Source: Saccharomycopsis crataegensis (lineage: Eukaryota; Ascomycota; Saccharomycetes; Ascoideales; Saccharomycopsidaceae). Taken from it: a stretch of 64,000 bases of DNA. The notes beneath the pieces were generated by a model that did no database searches, was not told the DNA's origin, and saw nothing but the letters and a program-made list of their open reading frames with translations. Every line of letters begins with the position of its first letter. Positions within the stretch are counted from its first letter, which is position 1. Location of the stretch: positions 372,001 to 436,000 of the forward strand of contig NW_027043821.1 of NCBI RefSeq assembly GCF_037102585.1, in the 5' to 3' direction. Below, piece after piece: positions 18,591 to 28,712 of this stretch. The position numbers were made by a program, and so were the translations under genes.

Positions 18591-19257
18591 CCCTAAAGAT
18601 TTATTGAAAAGTCCCCTTCGCTATTACAGAATTTACAGTTTTTTTTTTTTTTTTTTTTCATTTTATTTCAGTAAACGATTATAGCGTTAATTTCACTCAA
18701 GAAAAAGGGTAGATGATCTAGGAATGAGGTTAACAGCGTTAAGCTGTTCTTGACTTGTAGATGAAGAAGAGACATGACCCAGAAATGACAACGGAGAACA
18801 CTTGAATGAGGGTATAAAGAAGTAGAGTCTTATATATTGGGATTTAATATCCAAAATAAAAGATCAAAACAATACCCGATATGCTTTTGGGTACCAGACC
18901 CTTTATCTTCGTTGCGTCTAAATCACAACAAGTATGATCATATATATTATATATATAACCTGTTGCTGCTTTTGACGATTCTGATGATTTTTACAAGATG
19001 TAATTAAACAGATTCTTTAATGCTCATTGACCATACAAAAGATACCTAACAAAAAAAAAATCTCAAAAAACAGAATCGACCTGGAAGTAATCTTCAAAGA
19101 GAGAAATAAAAAAAAAATAAGTGGGAAAAAAAAAATAAGTACATCAGTCGTTCTGTTAGTTGTTTTCTATACCATATCTCAATTTTGAACATCAATTGTT
19201 GATAATGGTATTTTCTTGACGTTATTATAATTCTTTAATGGAGAAAAATTAGGCTTA
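18132..19257. repeat. Duplicated DCP2-kinase junction, copy 2 (internally deleted)
   Basis: Second copy of 12225-14450. The left part (18132-18590) is about 98.5% identical to copy 1. The right part (18591-19257) matches 13782-14450 with no substitution that I can find, only a poly-T tract 3 bases shorter. The right end includes the true 3' end of the kinase gene, which continues beyond it. Confidence 0.93.
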
Positions 19258-21650
19258 TCATTACCTGGGTCACCATAGTTGAGCCTATATGTGGCAGCTG
19301 TTGGGCGATGGTACTGGTAATTACCTGATTGAGAGTTTCGGCGATTTGCCATGCTATTCAGATGATGTTTCTTGAGCTGCTGCTGATGATGATGATGTCT
19401 CTTCTTGTGCTCTTGGCCATCGCCATTGCTACGTCCATGGGATGAGTTATTATTATTATCAGAAATATCCGCATCCTCCCCTTTGTCATAGTCGGGCCAA
19501 GTATTATCGATCGGCTTAGATTCTGAATCAAAATTATGAGGCATGGAGGAAGACAAAGTCAAAGTCGAGCTCGAATCGGTCCTGCTCAACCCTGCTTTAA
19601 CTGCATCATCAAATTCCCTTTGATTGTTATCGTAGCTTGATAAAACTTTAGGTTTAGCAACTTTTCGATCATTGAAACTTTTACGCCTTCTATATTTCGA
19701 GGCATCGTAATCTGGTCGATGATGCGGTGGCACATACGCTTTTGCATTAGAAATGGTCGGGGCTTGCAGTGATTTGACACTCGTAGATACACTCGACAGA
19801 TTACTATCAGAGCTTTGTAATTGGGCATTACCCAACAGGCTTGAGTCACCATCTCTTTGGGCCATGGATACATCAAAAAATGATACACCAGTCGTACCTG
19901 AACCTGCAATAGATGTATTTGAAGTAGTTAAATTTGGGGTTGTGGTTGTCGTATTTGCTTTGATAGTACCAGAGGCACCAGTGGTTGAGGTTGGGGCAGA
20001 GTCTGAGATATTCAAAGTTTTGAGATTACTGCCAAGCAGATCATCCAAATCGTCAAGTAAAACATCACGAGAAACATCTCCTGATTCAAACAGAACTTCG
20101 GCAATTGTAGAAACCTCAGACACACTGACTGATGGTAAAGAAAAGTCTCTGTTGTTCACTTGATAAACATCAGTAGTAAAAGTTTTCGCCAGATACGCCG
20201 GTGATTTCAATCTGTTCCGCAAATTAGGTGGAATGTAAATGCTACTATTAGTATTGATGGTCTTGGTATCAATTTTTGGAGCGGCGAATTTTCTGCGGGA
20301 AGCCAACGTTTTTGTTGCTTGATTGCTACCATTATCTTCCTTTTGACGTGAGACAGGATTGTTATATTTTTTCGGCTCTTTTGTCACACTAAGATGCTTA
20401 GGATCCGGATTGAGCTTAATATTAGAATTAGAAGACGAATTTCGCTGATGTCCCTTATTTCGGTGTTTGTAGGCTTTGTAGTTCCCAGCATTCTGATATC
20501 TTTTCATAGGAGGCGTGTACAAATCCATACGGTTGAACTTGTAACTATTATTATAGCTATTCAAGTTGCCTAATTTGTTAGGTGTTTGAATAGACAATGG
20601 TTGCCGATCCTGATGAATTTGGTAAGATTTGTTAATGTTTATTGGCTTGGCATTTTTCGTGGTAAAGTTAGAAGTCTCATCGTAAATGGCAACTGGTACT
20701 TGGTTGTTGATTAGCTCTTCGTCGATATCTTCATCGATATCTTCATCCTCATATTCACTTTCTTCGAATGTCAATTCTTTGAGCTTGGACAATTCTGACT
20801 TGATTGCATCCAAATCTCGGTTATCGGGATTTATGGTCAAACAGTGTCTCAACACGTTGAACAAATCTGGACTCATAGTTGGGAAAATATCAAACAAAAC
20901 TTCTCTATTGGAACAAAAGTTTAAAAACATTTTATCGCTGGCGTCAGCAATATTGAAGGCATTCTTATGGAAAATAAGATTCAAAAAGCAAATACCCAAA
21001 GACCAAATATCGGCTTTTGCTGCGTCGTAATAATTGTTATCTGATTCCTCTGAACTTTCACTTGAACTAGCTCCGTTGTCAAATAGTTCTGGAGCCATAT
21101 ACCGTTCACTACCCACATCAAAATCAGTACAATATCTTTCAGTGGTTGCTAAACCCCAATCGCCAAGCTTGATTTGACAATCATTTGTAATAAAGATGTT
21201 TTCTGGTTTAATATCCCGATGATAAATTCCCTTTTGATGACAATATGAAATCAAGTCAATTAGTTGATGCATGACATCAAGAATTTCTTTCTTAGTCTTT
21301 GGCCCCTCATCTGCCTTGATTAAATCATAAAGATCACCCTTTTCACAGTACTCTAAAACAAGAAAAGATCCAAAATAATCAGCTAACGATGCCACATTTT
21401 GGTGTCGACCCAATTTTAAATAAATATCAATTTCTCTTTGGGCCTCATCATCAGAACTTGAGTCATCGTCTAGAGGATAAACATACTTGATCGCATATTT
21501 TTCTTTGGTAATGATGTCTTCTGCTAAATAAACAATACCATAAGACCCTTCATTTATTTTTCCTAGAGATCTGTACCGACTTCTCAATAGCGCGCCATTC
21601 TCAAAGTTAGCAGCCACCTTCTGATTTGTTGGTTCTGAGGATGAGTTCAT
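19179..21650 (-). CDS. Ser/Thr protein kinase of the Ksp1/Sks1/Vhs1 (Ran1) family
   Basis: An 823-residue kinase. The catalytic domain lies at about residues 25-300: glycine loop EGSYGIVYLA, catalytic HRDIKPEN, GDWGLAT in place of DFG (Trp for Phe), and GSERYMAPELF before the APE helix. The GSERYMAPE signature and the Trp-type DFG are typical of Ksp1/Sks1/Vhs1, which link nutrient and glucose sensing (PKA/TORC1) to filamentation and autophagy. An acidic stretch follows the kinase domain (EDEDIDEDIDEE). The long disordered tail has poly-Asn/His tracts and two similar motifs, YIPPNLR (Tyr472) and YVPPHHR (Tyr639). The last ~80 coding bases are duplicated upstream at 14371-14450. The exact paralogue is not resolved. 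Confidence 0.85.
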   Translation of the reverse strand: MNSSSEPTNQKVAANFENGALLRSRYRSLGKINEGSYGIVYLAEDIITKEKYAIKYVYPLDDDSSSDDEAQREIDIYLKLGRHQNVASLADYFGSFLVLEYCEKGDLYDLIKADEGPKTKKEILDVMHQLIDLISYCHQKGIYHRDIKPENIFITNDCQIKLGDWGLATTERYCTDFDVGSERYMAPELFDNGASSSESSEESDNNYYDAAKADIWSLGICFLNLIFHKNAFNIADASDKMFLNFCSNREVLFDIFPTMSPDLFNVLRHCLTINPDNRDLDAIKSELSKLKELTFEESEYEDEDIDEDIDEELINNQVPVAIYDETSNFTTKNAKPININKSYQIHQDRQPLSIQTPNKLGNLNSYNNSYKFNRMDLYTPPMKRYQNAGNYKAYKHRNKGHQRNSSSNSNIKLNPDPKHLSVTKEPKKYNNPVSRQKEDNGSNQATKTLASRRKFAAPKIDTKTINTNSSIYIPPNLRNRLKSPAYLAKTFTTDVYQVNNRDFSLPSVSVSEVSTIAEVLFESGDVSRDVLLDDLDDLLGSNLKTLNISDSAPTSTTGASGTIKANTTTTTPNLTTSNTSIAGSGTTGVSFFDVSMAQRDGDSSLLGNAQLQSSDSNLSSVSTSVKSLQAPTISNAKAYVPPHHRPDYDASKYRRRKSFNDRKVAKPKVLSSYDNNQREFDDAVKAGLSRTDSSSTLTLSSSMPHNFDSESKPIDNTWPDYDKGEDADISDNNNNSSHGRSNGDGQEHKKRHHHHQQQLKKHHLNSMANRRNSQSGNYQYHRPTAATYRLNYGDPGNDKPNFSPLKNYNNVKKIPLSTIDVQN

Positions 21651-23332
21651 TGGTGAATTACTCTCACTAAAGCGTCAGAATAAAGAATTTCGGATTGAAA
21701 GTATTTTTATGATGCTGAAACTTGAATGAAATTATGCTGTTAGACCGTAAGGAGCAGAATAATGAGTTTTGAGCGATTAATAACTTCACAATTCCAATAA
21801 ATATAGCACTCCACTGAAAAAAAAAATGCAACATAAAACTACCGGCCGATCAGCTGTAGATGAGACGAAGGCAGAAGCAAACTGTGAGAATAAAATGTTC
21901 AGATTATTAGATATTGGAAGGATTTTCAATAAACTCCTGTTTGTATCTTTTTTTTTTTTTTCTGACTTTTTTTTTTGTTATCTTTATTATTTATAAATTT
22001 TTTTTATGTTTTGCTTCTTTTTTGATATGGCAAACTCCAAGTAGATGAAATACCAATAAATTATAAGAAGTTTCCAATTAGAACACACTAATCAATAAAA
22101 GGAAGACTCCAAGGACAACACAAATGAAACCTAAAACGTAAAACTCAATGGAAAACAAATCACCAAAAAACAAAAACTAACCAAAAACTTATTTAAAAAA
22201 CAAACCAACCCAAGGTGAATAACGATATAAGCAAAACAAAAACTGAATGACGAGTTTGTACGAGGACAAATGTGATGATGCTAATGACGAGGTTATGAAA
22301 TGAAACAAAATATCAAAAACAATGAAATGAGGCAGACTAACCAAAATTGTAAATATTGACAAGCAACAACAAAAATAAATCAACAAAAAAAAGTAAAATG
22401 AGATGGATGATCCAACAAAATTTAATAGGAGATACCAATTGATAAGTCAATTACTCCTGAATGGCAACACGATATACTTCAACCAGCAAACGGAATTCTC
22501 TTTGAATGCTGTAGAAAAGAATCGATACTCTTTTTTTTATTATTATTGCAGCGTAAACCACGTACAATTCTGTTGGTCTTTTGAGAATCTCTCTTAGAAT
22601 GGACTTTGGAGAAGATCTTAGCCTTATCACGAAGTTCAAGAAAGAGATTAGCCTTTCTTAGAATCTTTTAAACCAGTTTTAAAAAGATGATAGCTTTAAG
22701 AAATATCACCAAAGCCTGACTGCAAAGAAAAAGAGAAAAAAAAAAAGGGAACAAAAGTACTGTGATTAGCTACCACTTAACAAATAAGAGGATTTGTTGA
22801 AGTGTGATGAGCCACTATTTTTTTTTTCTTTAAAAAAATAACAAAAGCTTTCTCTTTTCTTTTCCCTGCTCAGATAAAAGGAAAAGACCTTGTACACAAA
22901 TATCAACAGGCTGGTTATTACCCAACAAGTTCTCAGCTAAGTAAAACCACAACAAATTGTCTATTTGCCACTTCAAGTACTCGCGCACTTTTATTTTGTT
23001 CAATGAAGAGCAAATAACCAAAGGAGAAGAGCTCAGGTGATAGTGGTCGAAAGGCAATTAGATAAAGAAGCAAGTAACCTTTGTTGTCAGTCCCACCGAC
23101 AATCATCACCCGTAAAGGGATGACTTTGGATTTTCTTCTTTGTCTCATCGCCAACCCTGACAACCATGCACGTGACCGTTGCTCAGATTTGCGTATACGG
23201 AAGCACCTAGAAGTTGTCTGAACGACACAGTGCTGAGCTTACATTTTGCTCATCTGGAATGTGTATATATAATAATTATAGATACATGGAAAATTCTGAT
23301 CGTTTATTTCCAATCACATAATGCCATTTCTT
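21651..23332. other. Long intergenic region between the kinase gene and UBX5
   Basis: About 1.7 kb containing the kinase promoter and UBX5 3' region. It has poly-T near 21950-22010, AT-rich low-complexity DNA, and a Cbf1-like CACGTG at 23169-23174. No supported gene or RNA was found. Confidence 0.55.
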
Positions 23333-24856
23333 TTACTCATCATCAGTCTCTACCAACATTGATGATCTTAGTAACCCTGCGCTTTCAATGGTTTCATTCA
23401 ATTTATCAATTAAATTAACCCTTTGACTACTTATGGTGAATACCTTATCTTTTACCTGATCATAATTAAATTTAAGAACTTCGTAAATGACCCTAACCTT
23501 GTCTGTAACTTTGAAGGATCTTACAACTCTCGATCCATCACCAAAACGGAATTGAATTCTAGTGGTACCCGGAGAGCCAGTTGGAGGCTCAGGATGATCA
23601 ATCGCCAAAATGGTTGCAAAAACTTCTTCTGGAGTCAACCCTTCTTCTTCCACTTCCTCTACTCCATGCTCGTCCTCATTTTCTTGATTTGATGGTTCAA
23701 CTCTGGTTTTTGATTCACCATTTATAGATGGACCACTGGTATATTCTTCTTCTTGTTCTTGTTCTTCTTCATCCTCTTCATCCTCTTCAAACTCCGGTTC
23801 CAGACCCTCGTCATCTGAGTCCAAACTGATTGGATTGAAGTAGTTGTTCACTTCATGAACGTCATTGACATCTTCATCACTATTGGAATTCATGGACTTT
23901 CTCATCGCCAATTGTAGTTGCTGTTCCTCCGTTAGTGAGTTTGGATCAACTTTCTTCTTGTGAGTGATGGCTGGATTCTTGTGGCCTGGGTGCAAAGAAT
24001 ATCTATCTGAAAAGTCGTGTACTTCTTCAAGCCATTTCTGTTTATTTGGCACTTCACTCCACATTTTATATCTTTCACCTGAAAATGGATCGAGAATTGC
24101 AATATATGGGTACTCTTCAACATTGTTAAATTGAATATATTCCTGTACTGGATAATCAGTATACTGGTATTGCAAAAAAATAAAACTTGTGGTAACAACA
24201 TCTTTTACTTGTGCGTCTGACCAAAAATCTCTGTTTAGTAATTGACAAGAGAAATTCGACGCATCTTGGATATTTAACAAAATCCATTTTTTTTCTAGTC
24301 TACCTTTCTGTCTTGCTCCATCTAACGTGAGCTTCTCGATCAAATCGAACGGAGGACGAAATAACTTTGCCAACCTCTTTTGGTGTTCTGTTAATGTGCT
24401 ATTTTCACTTTCAAATTGTTGATCATAAAGATTTGCCCCATTATCATCATCCTGGTCATCTTCCTCTAGCATATCTGTTTCGTACTGGTTGAAAATTCCT
24501 CGTTCAGAAAACGGCAACGGAGCACGACGATGATGATGTGTTGGGAATCCAGTACCACCCATGCCAAAATCATCTTCTACTAATCTTTCTCTGACCATTT
24601 CATCTGGAGGACGAATATCATCCCCCTGCTGATACTGTTCGCTTTGTAATCTACTTGCCAACTCTTCATCGTTTTCAACGCTTTGCCCATTATTGTTGTT
24701 GTTGCTCCCACTTGCTCCAATTGCAGTCCCGCCACTCTCAAAGAAAAAAGTTATCGCACTTTCTAGATCACCACCACTGAACTCAAGGTATTTCACAGCA
24801 GTCTCTGTATCAGAGTTTGTGATTGCCACAAAATTACTAACTTGACTGGAATTCAT
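23333..24856 (-). CDS. UBX5: UBA-UAS-UBX protein, Cdc48 adaptor Ubx5
   Basis: A 507-residue Cdc48/p97 adaptor. Layout: an N-terminal UBA-like domain (about 1-45) for ubiquitin, an acidic linker, a UAS thioredoxin-like domain (about 165-300; includes WILLNIQDASNFSCQLLNRD), a second strongly acidic Glu-rich linker, and a C-terminal UBX domain (about 425-507). This order and length match yeast Ubx5 (500 aa), which links Cdc48 to cullin and DNA-protein crosslink turnover. The open frame begins at an upstream GTG; the first ATG, at 24854-24856, is used here. A UIM-like helix with LTEEQQLQLAMRKS lies after the UAS domain. Confidence 0.9.
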   Translation of the reverse strand: MNSSQVSNFVAITNSDTETAVKYLEFSGGDLESAITFFFESGGTAIGASGSNNNNNGQSVENDEELASRLQSEQYQQGDDIRPPDEMVRERLVEDDFGMGGTGFPTHHHRRAPLPFSERGIFNQYETDMLEEDDQDDDNGANLYDQQFESENSTLTEHQKRLAKLFRPPFDLIEKLTLDGARQKGRLEKKWILLNIQDASNFSCQLLNRDFWSDAQVKDVVTTSFIFLQYQYTDYPVQEYIQFNNVEEYPYIAILDPFSGERYKMWSEVPNKQKWLEEVHDFSDRYSLHPGHKNPAITHKKKVDPNSLTEEQQLQLAMRKSMNSNSDEDVNDVHEVNNYFNPISLDSDDEGLEPEFEEDEEDEEEQEQEEEYTSGPSINGESKTRVEPSNQENEDEHGVEEVEEEGLTPEEVFATILAIDHPEPPTGSPGTTRIQFRFGDGSRVVRSFKVTDKVRVIYEVLKFNYDQVKDKVFTISSQRVNLIDKLNETIESAGLLRSSMLVETDDE

Positions 24857-25556
24857 TATAACCACAGAATAAAATAAAATAAAAATAAAGAACCAGCAAA
24901 ACTAATTCAATCAGTACAATATCAGCTCGGCTACCAAAAATCTAAAAAAGTTATATCTCTTTATCTTTAACAAAACAATCTGATTTATCTTTCTACTATC
25001 TCAATGTCTTGATTTCGCCAAGGATATATCTAGCAAGACCCCTTGATTAATTTCAATTTTGTGGCAAAATCAGGGACCTACCTCACAATAACTGGTGAAC
25101 ACGAAATATTAACGAGAAGGAAAAAAAATATAAGACCAATTGCGCAAACCTGGAAATGATGCGGGAATGCAAATATTTATCTGCTGTTATTCTTATGAGA
25201 ATTACCTAGAGCTCTTTACAATTAGTTATCTAAGATCGCCTTCAATTAGGTTGTGATGAAAACAGAAAGATTTCTCTGACGAAAAGTAGGGTTATGAACC
25301 ATAATGGTGGGTCATTCCTTGGGGAAGGTTCCCATATGTATCAAACCATCGGATCGTATTAGTTAGTGGTCGAACTTTCATTAATATATGAAGAAAAAGG
25401 GAATTTTTTTTTTTTTTTTTTGAATTACAAAAGACTAATTATTTCAAGGAATTAATTCCATTCTGTAGAATACATTATAAATAGAGTACAAGTTCTAGAA
25501 AGTTGCGGATCATATGACGAATATGATTCCTCTGTCAAATTGAAGCAAAATAGAAA
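24857..25556. other. Intergenic, UBX5 promoter
   Basis: 700 bp between the UBX5 start and the stop of the next minus-strand gene. A T-run at about 25405-25422; nothing else recognised. Confidence 0.55.
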
Positions 25557-27008
25557 TCAACTTTCTCTTCTTAGCTTTTTCATCCCCGTTGGTTCATTCT
25601 CAAAAATAGACAGCGAACTTCGTTTAACCGTTCTAAAATCCAGAACTTCGTTTCGTTGGATATCATCAGAACTCAACAAGCCCGCAATACTTGAAACTCG
25701 AGCCTGATTTTTTGGTTCGTTGATTCTCTTTAAAACATCATCCAAAAATCTTGAATGTTTACTCCGAGTCATCTTTTTATCTTGTGCCATTAATTTTAAT
25801 TTAAATAAGTCTTCATAAACATCTTCCGTAGTTGCTGGTTTCAACATGGCTCCACTGTTGGCAGCAGCAGCAGTCGTGGAAGACAATAGTACAGAGTCAT
25901 CGTCCTTCTGCTGTTTAATTTTGGAGATTCGCTGATTATAAGATCTGTAAGACTCGGCTTGAGTTGCATAATATTGCTCATCCTCCAAAAAGCTTTTTCT
26001 AATTGGTACTATTGGGTTCCCGTCATTTTCTGGGGAAAAGCTATGGCTCATTTGCTTCTCACGGGCTAGGGTATTCAGCTGTTGTTCATATGATGTCAAG
26101 TTATATAATTCCTCCTCTAATCTACCCAATTCGTCTTTTATTTCTTCGGTGGCGTCTGATTTCGCAGAGAGTGTATCTTGAAAATACTGTCCCCAAATGA
26201 TCTTGCTGTTGTTGAATTTCTGTGATTCGATATTGTGGAAATCATAAGCGTATCGATCATGGAAAATTTTAAGCTTTTTTATGTGCGGATCAAGAGTTTT
26301 TTGGAACCATGGTTTGAATATTGGAAACTGAGCACGTTCAAAAAGCGGTACATCCAACGATACAAATTTGGAACGGTGAGCGCTAGTTAGATCGGTCGAT
26401 ACTTCATTTTGATAGGTGATATCACGCCCTGGGGTTATTTTATCAAGATAGGCATCAAATTCTTGTTTTTGAGTAGTTAGCTCAGATTTAAGATTTGAAA
26501 TCATTGATATATAACCCTGGGCCCTTTGAATCTTCGATCGATTGAGCTCATGTGATAGATGGGCGAAATTAGCTGAAACATTATCCAGTAATTTTCGGAA
26601 TTCATCAATATTGTTTATGGATTCAAGTTTCTTCAATAGATCACTATCAAAATCACCAGTAGTACCATCATCATCATCCTCATCATCCTCATCATCATAA
26701 TTCATCATGCTTTGTGAATCACCTTCAATCTTTATATTTTGCTGCTCCATTATACCAAGTTGAATAGTGTCTCCATACATTTCACTTTCTTGTTTATCAG
26801 ATTCCTTACGCAAAGAGTTATCTAACTCATTGATTTCCACTAGTCCGGTAGGGTCTTCCAACGACAGCATATTGGACACTGTAGGCTGCAGTTTTCCGTA
26901 TTCTTTTTCTTGTCCTTCTTCTTTTTCTTGCTGATAATTCACAGGGGGAGCGCGGGAGCGTTTGGGTCTGTCTGGTGTTGTGCTCATTAGCGGGATATTA
27001 TTGTTCAT
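25557..27008 (-). CDS. Unknown nuclear-looking protein with coiled-coil segments
   Basis: A 483-residue protein I do not recognise. It begins with a basic KRSRAPPVNY segment and has a strongly acidic stretch (DDEDDEDDDDG near residue 110). Several predicted helices follow, with heptad-like spacing (FDSDLLKKLESINNIDEF and later EEIKDELGRLEEELYNL), and it ends in a basic tail (MKKLRRES). This layout is seen in chromatin and transcription cofactors. The helical part vaguely recalls Sds3/Dep1-type proteins, but I would not assign it. There is no membrane segment or enzyme motif. The open frame starts at a TTG; the first ATG is 27006-27008, with another 7 codons later at 26985-26987. Confidence 0.75.
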   Translation of the reverse strand: MNNNIPLMSTTPDRPKRSRAPPVNYQQEKEEGQEKEYGKLQPTVSNMLSLEDPTGLVEINELDNSLRKESDKQESEMYGDTIQLGIMEQQNIKIEGDSQSMMNYDDEDDEDDDDGTTGDFDSDLLKKLESINNIDEFRKLLDNVSANFAHLSHELNRSKIQRAQGYISMISNLKSELTTQKQEFDAYLDKITPGRDITYQNEVSTDLTSAHRSKFVSLDVPLFERAQFPIFKPWFQKTLDPHIKKLKIFHDRYAYDFHNIESQKFNNSKIIWGQYFQDTLSAKSDATEEIKDELGRLEEELYNLTSYEQQLNTLAREKQMSHSFSPENDGNPIVPIRKSFLEDEQYYATQAESYRSYNQRISKIKQQKDDDSVLLSSTTAAAANSGAMLKPATTEDVYEDLFKLKLMAQDKKMTRSKHSRFLDDVLKRINEPKNQARVSSIAGLLSSDDIQRNEVLDFRTVKRSSLSIFENEPTGMKKLRRES

Positions 27009-27468
27009 ATGTATAAAGAAGCTATACTGAAACCCACACTTCAAAAAAAAAAGATGAAATTTGGAATCACAGACTTATATCAATAGAGAAACTGACCAGA
27101 TTGGTACGCGGAGCAAGGGAAAAAAAAAGAAGAAAGAAAAGAAGCTACCTATGATATCCAGAACAATATATTTCGCTGACCAAGCTGGACTACACTACAG
27201 ACCCTCAACAAAAAAGCCTGTTTATGTTAATGTGCCGAGAGGACCAGTGCTTGTTTCGCACGTGCCTGTAAACGTGACTGATATATCGCTTTGCGCACCG
27301 CAGGGGCAGAAATTTTTTTTTTTTTTCTTTCTCTCTCTTTAACATGAAAAGAAAAAAAGTATTGGTTATTTGTTGATAGGGTTGCAAAGTTTTCAATCAC
27401 CCCAGGATTTCTGAGATAAACCTATTGGAAAAAAGAAACTGTTTCTTTATTTGCAGAGTACCCGAAAA
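27009..27468. promoter_or_regulatory. Divergent promoter, unknown gene / LRP1
   Basis: 460 bp between divergent starts. It holds a purine-rich stretch (27110-27150), a T-run near 27310 and a CACGTG E-box at 27259-27264 (Cbf1-type). Confidence 0.5.
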
Positions 27469-28032
27469 ATGGATTCTTCCGAGCTAAGTTCCCTAGTCAC
27501 AAATCTCGAGTCGAAATTGGACTCTGTCCTGCCGCTCATGAAAAATCTCACCTCCTCATCGCTAACAGAACGCCTTACTCGTGCTGGGTCTCCTCAAGAA
27601 AGTGTGGAAATAGCAAACTCCTATTCTGCCATTCTTTGCTCACTACTTGAAACTTATATGAATTTATTGGGGATCAATCCAGAAAGCCACGAAATTGCCA
27701 GTGAAGTGGAAAGAATAAAAAGATATGCGTCGAAACTCAACAAGTTTTTAGGTAAGGAAGAAAAGCAAGCTTCGGTGGAGTCAAATGTTGCTAAAAGATT
27801 GATCAGTGCTGCCGTTGGCAAACTGAGCAGCATTAGTACTGATAACAAGGTGATCAAATCGGATGGTAAAGGTGTCACAGGAAATGCTACGCTGAGGAAA
27901 CCTACAAAGAGTAGTAAATCACAGCATAAGTCGAAAAAGAATTCTGGAGAGAAAAGTCAGAATGGTAGAGTTTCCAAACCGGATAAGCCAAAGAAAAAAA
28001 AGAAGAGTAAATCCCAATCACAGGGAAATTGA
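27469..28032 (+). CDS. LRP1: Exosome cofactor Lrp1/Rrp47 (C1D family)
   Basis: A 187-residue protein of the Sas10/C1D family, near the yeast Lrp1 length (184). Rrp47/Lrp1 partners Rrp6 in the nuclear exosome for 3' processing of rRNA, snoRNA and snRNA. The N-terminal ~100 residues form the helical C1D domain, including LTNLESKLDSVLPLM-type and LLETYMNLLGINP segments and the conserved EVERIKRYASKL stretch. The C-terminus is a Lys/Ser-rich tail ending in a Lys run and SKSQSQGN, as expected for the RNA-binding end. The open frame begins at a TTG; the ATG at 27469 is the likely start. Confidence 0.87.
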   Translation: MDSSELSSLVTNLESKLDSVLPLMKNLTSSSLTERLTRAGSPQESVEIANSYSAILCSLLETYMNLLGINPESHEIASEVERIKRYASKLNKFLGKEEKQASVESNVAKRLISAAVGKLSSISTDNKVIKSDGKGVTGNATLRKPTKSSKSQHKSKKNSGEKSQNGRVSKPDKPKKKKKSKSQSQGN

Positions 28033-28712
28033 AATATTAAAAGCATAGTCAAATGAACTGACTTTGTGATTCTATTTTCAAAAATTATGAACAGAATAAA
28101 TAAAGGTTGTTGAATCTTGTGTTGTTTTGATCCATGCACAATTTTCCATTTCTTTTAATTTACTCTGAGATTTTCATCTTTTATATATTTCTTTCTTATT
28201 TGTATTATACTATATTTCTGGCCCTCATTTGCTATTTAAATCTATGCATCACTTTTAGACGAACGCACATTGTATTGTAACTTATTTGTGAATTTGTTTG
28301 GACGTACTACTATAACTGACCAATTTCATTAAAAATTTAAAATTATTATCGCACAGATGATAAAATAACCATAAATATAATATAGAGAACTATAATAATA
28401 CGATAAATTTTGTTCTGGAAAAAAAAAGAAAAAAAAAAAAGGTTCAAGACAATTTTACCATAAATAGGATTTGTGACCATAATTTGGGACAATACCCAAG
28501 CCTTGAACACCTCATGATTGATCAGCCTCAATTAATAATAAGACAGATTCTCAAAAATGGGCCATGCAGTCGCCTAGCTTTTGTGGAGAGAAAAAAAAAA
28601 AAAAAAAAAAACAATCGCAGCACTGTTTTGTTTTAATTAAACCTTTCTCTTTGACAATTTTTCTAGTTGTGAATTTTCCCTGTTATCGTTATATAGATGA
28701 GCATCAATATAT
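28033..28712. terminator. Convergent 3' region, LRP1 / HOG1
   Basis: 680 bp between two convergent stops. It is AT-rich with an A-run at about 28590-28610, expected to hold both polyadenylation regions. No gene was found. Confidence 0.5.
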
